Positions 6,707 through 9,048 of a DNA stretch of 9,048 bases are shown in pieces. Origin of the DNA: Thermoleophilia bacterium (lineage in GTDB: Bacteria > Actinomycetota > Thermoleophilia > Gaiellales > Gaiellaceae); contig JAOUEK010000048.1 in the NCBI GenBank assembly GCA_029858755.1, forward strand, positions 1 through 9,048. Reading direction: 5' to 3'. How positions within the stretch are numbered: the first letter of the stretch is position 1; each line of letters starts with the position of its first letter. The notes beneath the pieces were generated by a model. That model saw only the letters and a program-made list of their open reading frames with translations, ran no database searches and had not been told where the DNA came from. The translations under genes were made by a program, and so were the position numbers.

Positions 6707-7600
6707 TCAGCCGCGCGCGCTGGCGAGCGCGAGGACGAGGTCGGGTGGCAGCGGGGAGCTCACGTCCACGTCCTCGCCAGTGATCGGGTGTCGGAAGCGG
6801 AGGCGGTGCGCGTGCAGGAACTGGCGGGTGAGGCCGAGGTCGCCGCCCACGCCGTAGACCGGGTCGCCGGCGATCGGCAGGTCGATCGCCGCGAGATGGA
6901 CGCGGATCTGATGAGTGCGCCCCGTCTCCAGCCGAACCTCGAGCAGCGCGTGCGCCGGGAGCTGCTCCTGGAGCTCGAACCACGTGACCGCGTCCCTGGG
7001 CGTCGGCGTGTCGAGCGACATGCGCGTGCGATCGCGCCGGTCACGGCCGATCGGCGCCTGGATGCGGCCGCTCCGCGACCGCGGTCGCCCCCGCACGAGG
7101 GCGAGGTACCGGCGGTCGACCTCCCTTCGGCGAACGAGTCGCGTCAGCTGCCCGTGCACGCGCGGCGAGCGGGCGACGACGAGGAGCCCGGAGGTGTCCC
7201 GGTCGAGCCGGTGCACGATCCCGGGACGCTCGTCGGGCCCGCCGGCAGCGCCGAGGCCGAGGAGGCCGTGCACGAGCGTGCCCTCCCGGGTGCGCCCCGC
7301 GGGATGCACGACCATGCCCGCCGGCTTCTCCACCACGAGCAGGTGCTCGTCCTGCCAGAGCACCGAGAGGCGGACGTCGGCCGGCTCGAGCGGCCGCGCC
7401 TCGACGAGCTCGACCGCCACCTCCTGCCCGGTGGACAGCCTGTGACTCTTCTGGCGCGCGACTCCGTCGACGGCGACCGCGCCTGTCTCGAGCAGCCGCT
7501 CGGCGTCAGCCCGCGATGCGATCTCGGGCCGGCCGGCGAGGACGCGGTCGAGCCGCGAGCCGCTCTGCTCCTCAGCGACGCGAAAGCGGAGCGTCGCCAA
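6707..7600 (-). CDS. rluD: RluA/RluD-family 23S rRNA pseudouridine synthase
   Basis: This enzyme isomerises uridines to pseudouridine in RNA, most likely large-subunit rRNA. The 297 residues start with an S4 RNA-binding domain (about 14-70; SRLDRVLA at 15-22). The catalytic domain follows, with EKPAGMVVHP (91-100), the active-site motif HRLDRDTSGLLV (130-141) carrying the nucleophilic D133, RYLALVRG, and the C-terminal GRTHQIRVHL block. The length is normal for RluD-type enzymes. The likely start is the TTG at 7600, giving MATLRFRVAEE, which overlaps the end of lspA by 29 nt. No strong ribosome site is visible, so coupling to lspA is likely. The exact rRNA target cannot be set from sequence. 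lspA-rluD adjacency is widespread, as in Bacillus lspA-ylyB. Confidence 0.93.
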   Translation of the reverse strand: MATLRFRVAEEQSGSRLDRVLAGRPEIASRADAERLLETGAVAVDGVARQKSHRLSTGQEVAVELVEARPLEPADVRLSVLWQDEHLLVVEKPAGMVVHPAGRTREGTLVHGLLGLGAAGGPDERPGIVHRLDRDTSGLLVVARSPRVHGQLTRLVRRREVDRRYLALVRGRPRSRSGRIQAPIGRDRRDRTRMSLDTPTPRDAVTWFELQEQLPAHALLEVRLETGRTHQIRVHLAAIDLPIAGDPVYGVGGDLGLTRQFLHAHRLRFRHPITGEDVDVSSPLPPDLVLALASARG

Positions 7601-8168
7601 CGCTCGAGCTCGTCCGATCAGCGACGACGAAGGACACGAAGAGCAGGGCTACGCCGATCGTGATGAAGGTGTCAGCGAGGTTGAAGGCCGGCCAGTAGTC
7701 GAGGTCCAGGAAATCCGTGACGTAGCCGAGGCGGACGCGGTCGAGCAGGTTCGCGACGCTACCGCCGAGCACGAGCCCGAGCGCCACCGGAAGCAGTGGA
7801 TGGCGCTGCGCCGAGCGGGCGAAGAAGGCGACCATCGCGCCGACGGCAACGGCGGTGACGACGATCACCGCGGACGTCGAATCGGAGAAGAGCCCGAACG
7901 CGATCCCCGTGTTGCGCACGTGGTTGATCGAGAACGGGCCCACGACGTGGAAGCCGTCGCCGAGCGCGAGCGTGCTCGTCACGGCCCACTTCGTCAGCTG
8001 GTCGGCCGCCACCGCCGTACCGGCGACCAGGAGCAGGGCCAGCCAGTGACTCCACGCTGCGCCGAGCCGTCGCTCGACGCTCGAGAGCGGTCTGAGCGCG
8101 TTCGTGGCCGAGCCCACCCGGACGTCGAGCGGCCGCGCAGGCCGCTCCTCCGCGACCGGCTCGGTCAC
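7572..8168 (-). CDS. lspA: Lipoprotein signal peptidase (signal peptidase II)
   Basis: This membrane aspartyl protease removes signal peptides from diacylglyceryl-modified prolipoproteins. Of 198 residues the first 40 form a charged, non-conserved cytosolic extension. Membrane segments follow at about 41-56, 98-117, 126-142 and 165-183. Motifs are DQLTKW (56-61), INHVRNTGIAFGLF (81-94), GGSVANLLDR (135-144) and FNLADTFI (162-169). The catalytic pair is D143 and D166. The start is a GTG at 8168 that overlaps the stop of the DksA-like gene (GTGA), with AGGAG 5 nt upstream at 8174-8178. The frame is open further upstream to 8255, but that reads through the DksA-like gene and has no family similarity. 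The long N-terminal extension is typical of actinobacterial LspA. Confidence 0.95.
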   Translation of the reverse strand: MTEPVAEERPARPLDVRVGSATNALRPLSSVERRLGAAWSHWLALLLVAGTAVAADQLTKWAVTSTLALGDGFHVVGPFSINHVRNTGIAFGLFSDSTSAVIVVTAVAVGAMVAFFARSAQRHPLLPVALGLVLGGSVANLLDRVRLGYVTDFLDLDYWPAFNLADTFITIGVALLFVSFVVADRTSSSVGDAPLSRR

Positions 8169-8521
8169 ATGAGCTCCTGCCGGCGCTTGTCGTCGAGGCA
8201 GAGGGTCGCGTAGGGAACGGCCTCGAGGCGCTCCTCCGGAATCTCTTCGCCGCACACCCGGCAGCGACCGTAGGTACCCTCGTCGATTCCGGCGAGCGCG
8301 CTCTCGATCTCGGCCAGGATGTGCTCCGCGTTCTCCTCGAGCGTCTGATCCATCTCACGCTCGAACGTGTCCGAGGCGTGATCGGCGATGTGCTGGTCGC
8401 CCGCGGAGGAGTTGAGCTCGCCGTCGTCCTCGTCGTCGCGGACAATGGCCTCCGCCGCCTGGGTCAGTCGGTCGCGGAGCGCGATCAGCTCGAGCCTACG
8501 GGATTCGAGATCGACGGTCAC
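8165..8521 (-). CDS. DksA/TraR-family (YlyA-like) protein with three-cysteine finger
   Basis: This 118-residue protein belongs to the family that enters the secondary channel of RNA polymerase. Residues 5-82 are predicted to be largely helical and rich in Glu/Asp, including DQHIADHASDTFEREMD (42-58), similar to the YlyA/YteA-type subgroup. The C-terminal finger runs from C87 and C90 (CRVC) to C108. Where family members usually have a fourth Cys in C-x-x-C this has CLDD, with Asp at 111. The GTG start at 8521 overlaps the stop of the DUF167 gene (GTGA), and AGAGGA lies about 8 nt upstream. Its stop overlaps lspA. In Bacillus subtilis the DksA-like ylyA also precedes lspA and ylyB, so this placement is conserved. 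A transcription-related role is inferred; whether it binds ppGpp or acts like E. coli DksA is unknown. Confidence 0.88.
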   Translation of the reverse strand: MTVDLESRRLELIALRDRLTQAAEAIVRDDEDDGELNSSAGDQHIADHASDTFEREMDQTLEENAEHILAEIESALAGIDEGTYGRCRVCGEEIPEERLEAVPYATLCLDDKRRQELM

Positions 8522-8805
8522 GAGGGGTCCTCTCCGGCGGCCAGCCTGCGCTCGGCCTCCCGGGCGGTGACGCCCGACAGCTCGACCACCTTGTCGCGGG
8601 ACGAGAGACCGGAGACCACGCGGACGTTCGGCCGGGCGACCCCGAGCGTGTCGGCGATCAGCGTCACGACCGCGTCGTTGGCGCACCCCCGCGACGGGGG
8701 TGCAGCCACACGTACCTTCCACCCATCACCGTGCCTGCCGACGACTGCGGCCCGGGCGGCGCCCGGCGAGACACGGAGGCGCAACCTGACGGAAGGGGGC
8801 TCCAT
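8518..8805 (-). CDS. DUF167 / YggU-family protein
   Basis: This is a small protein of 95 residues in the YggU (DUF167) family, whose function is not established. Family features include a first strand ending in RVSPGA (11-16), then the segment WKVRVAAPPSRGCAND (29-44), matching the usual V-x-A-P-P-x-x-G-x-A-N. The block RVVSGLSSRDKVVELSG (62-78) corresponds to the G-x-x-S-R-x-K part. It lies between a probable divIVA and a DksA-like gene. In many bacteria DUF167 genes sit beside yggT or divIVA-region genes, which fits. The ATG at 8805 follows a TANNNT box by 7 nt, suggesting a leaderless mRNA, and no Shine-Dalgarno is visible. The stop overlaps the next gene's GTG. Confidence 0.9.
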   Translation of the reverse strand: MEPPSVRLRLRVSPGAARAAVVGRHGDGWKVRVAAPPSRGCANDAVVTLIADTLGVARPNVRVVSGLSSRDKVVELSGVTAREAERRLAAGEDPS

Positions 8806-8812
8806 GGCCCCT

Positions 8813-8818
8813 AGGATA
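8813..8818 (-). promoter_or_regulatory. Candidate -10 box (TATCCT) for a leaderless DUF167-dksA-lspA-rluD transcript
   Basis: TATCCT on the minus strand ends 7 nt before the ATG at 8805, in the 30-bp gap after the probable divIVA. The spacing would start the mRNA at, or one base before, the ATG, as in actinobacterial leaderless genes. The same CTATCCT core occurs before rpsB. No clear -35 is seen. Confidence 0.45.
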
Positions 8819-8835
8819 GTCGGGACCCGCGCTCC

Positions 8836-9048
8836 TCAGCCTGCGATGCGCCGGACGCCCGGGTCGGTCGCCTCGTCGTCCGCTTCCTTCACGACCGGCG
8901 TGGGCCGGGCCACCGCCTCTGACGTCACTGCACCCGGCGCTGCGTCGACGACGTCGAGCGCGGACCGCAGCAGGGAGCGGATCTTCCGCACCTCGGCCAG
9001 CAGCGACTCCTTCTCGGCGATCGCCTCGCGCAGGATGCGACGCGCTTC
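8836..9048 (-). CDS. divIVA: C-terminal part of a coiled-coil protein, probably DivIVA (5' end outside window)
   Basis: Seventy residues of a minus-strand frame enter from the right edge and stop at TGA 8838-8836. The first 37 or so (EARRILREAIAEKESLL, then AEVRKIRSLLRSALDVV) have the heptad-like, Ala/Glu/Arg-rich pattern of a coiled coil. The remainder is a Pro/Ala/Val-rich acidic tail ending GVRRIAG. This resembles the end of actinobacterial DivIVA/Wag31 proteins, which mark the cell poles or septum and organise wall growth. The N-terminal membrane-binding domain that would prove it lies beyond the window. The name rests mainly on gene order: divIVA commonly precedes the ylyA-like gene, lspA and rluD. 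Another coiled-coil protein remains possible. Confidence 0.6.
   Translation of the reverse strand, partial: EARRILREAIAEKESLLAEVRKIRSLLRSALDVVDAAPGAVTSEAVARPTPVVKEADDEATDPGVRRIAG

Noticed and set aside
6543..6983. Upstream extension of the rpsB frame to a start at 6983
   Set aside because: The extension crosses the intergenic leader and rluD in another frame, and S2 proteins begin near MxVxMKxLL. It is only absence of stops in GC-rich DNA.
8806..8835. Possible terminator after the probable divIVA (GGTCCC with GGGGCC)
   Set aside because: It pairs only with a G-U wobble across a 10-nt loop, has no uridine run, and overlaps the better-supported -10 box.
1..9048. Mobile elements, CRISPR arrays, phage genes or a novel defence or biosynthetic system
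   Set aside because: Almost the whole window is covered by recognised co-directional housekeeping genes with uniform composition. No repeats, integrases or atypical segments are visible.

Overview
The window is about 9 kb of very GC-rich (roughly 70%), densely packed bacterial chromosome. Every gene I can support is on the minus strand, so the DNA reads biologically from right to left. Very high third-position GC, GTG/TTG starts, a DivIVA-type C-terminus next to lspA/rluD, and TANNNT -10 boxes placed directly at start codons all point to an Actinobacteriota-type organism. A deep-branching class such as Thermoleophilia is my guess, and it is inference only.

From 9048 down to 6707 lies a cell-division/envelope cluster. 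It holds the C-terminal end of a coiled-coil protein (probably DivIVA), a DUF167/YggU protein, a DksA/TraR-like zinc-finger protein lacking its fourth cysteine, the lipoprotein signal peptidase LspA, and an RluA/RluD-type pseudouridine synthase. The order resembles divIVA-(ileS)-ylyA-lspA-rluD of Firmicutes, but with no ileS. From 6706 to 6543 is the only sizeable non-coding stretch (164 bp). It carries a candidate -10 box, a strong GC hairpin and a competing long-range pairing, and so looks like the promoter and 5' leader of a ribosomal-protein operon.

From 6542 to 1 is the widely conserved operon rpsB-tsf-pyrH-frr-uppS-cdsA-dxr-rseP, cut at the left edge inside rseP. It links translation (S2, EF-Ts, ribosome recycling factor), UTP supply (UMP kinase), isoprenoid precursor synthesis (Dxr), the undecaprenyl lipid carrier (UppS), phospholipid precursor (CdsA) and intramembrane proteolysis (the RseP-type protease). 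Most junctions are 4-bp ATGA/GTGA overlaps or gaps of a few bases, implying translational coupling.

This is mostly housekeeping DNA. I found no mobile element, CRISPR array, tRNA, rRNA or novel multigene system. What deserves a second look is residue-level oddities in conserved proteins (EF-Ts TDFV changed to TEPV, a shortened Dxr nucleotide-binding domain without the usual G-K-N segment, a three-cysteine DksA finger), two possible leaderless promoters, and the rpsB leader.
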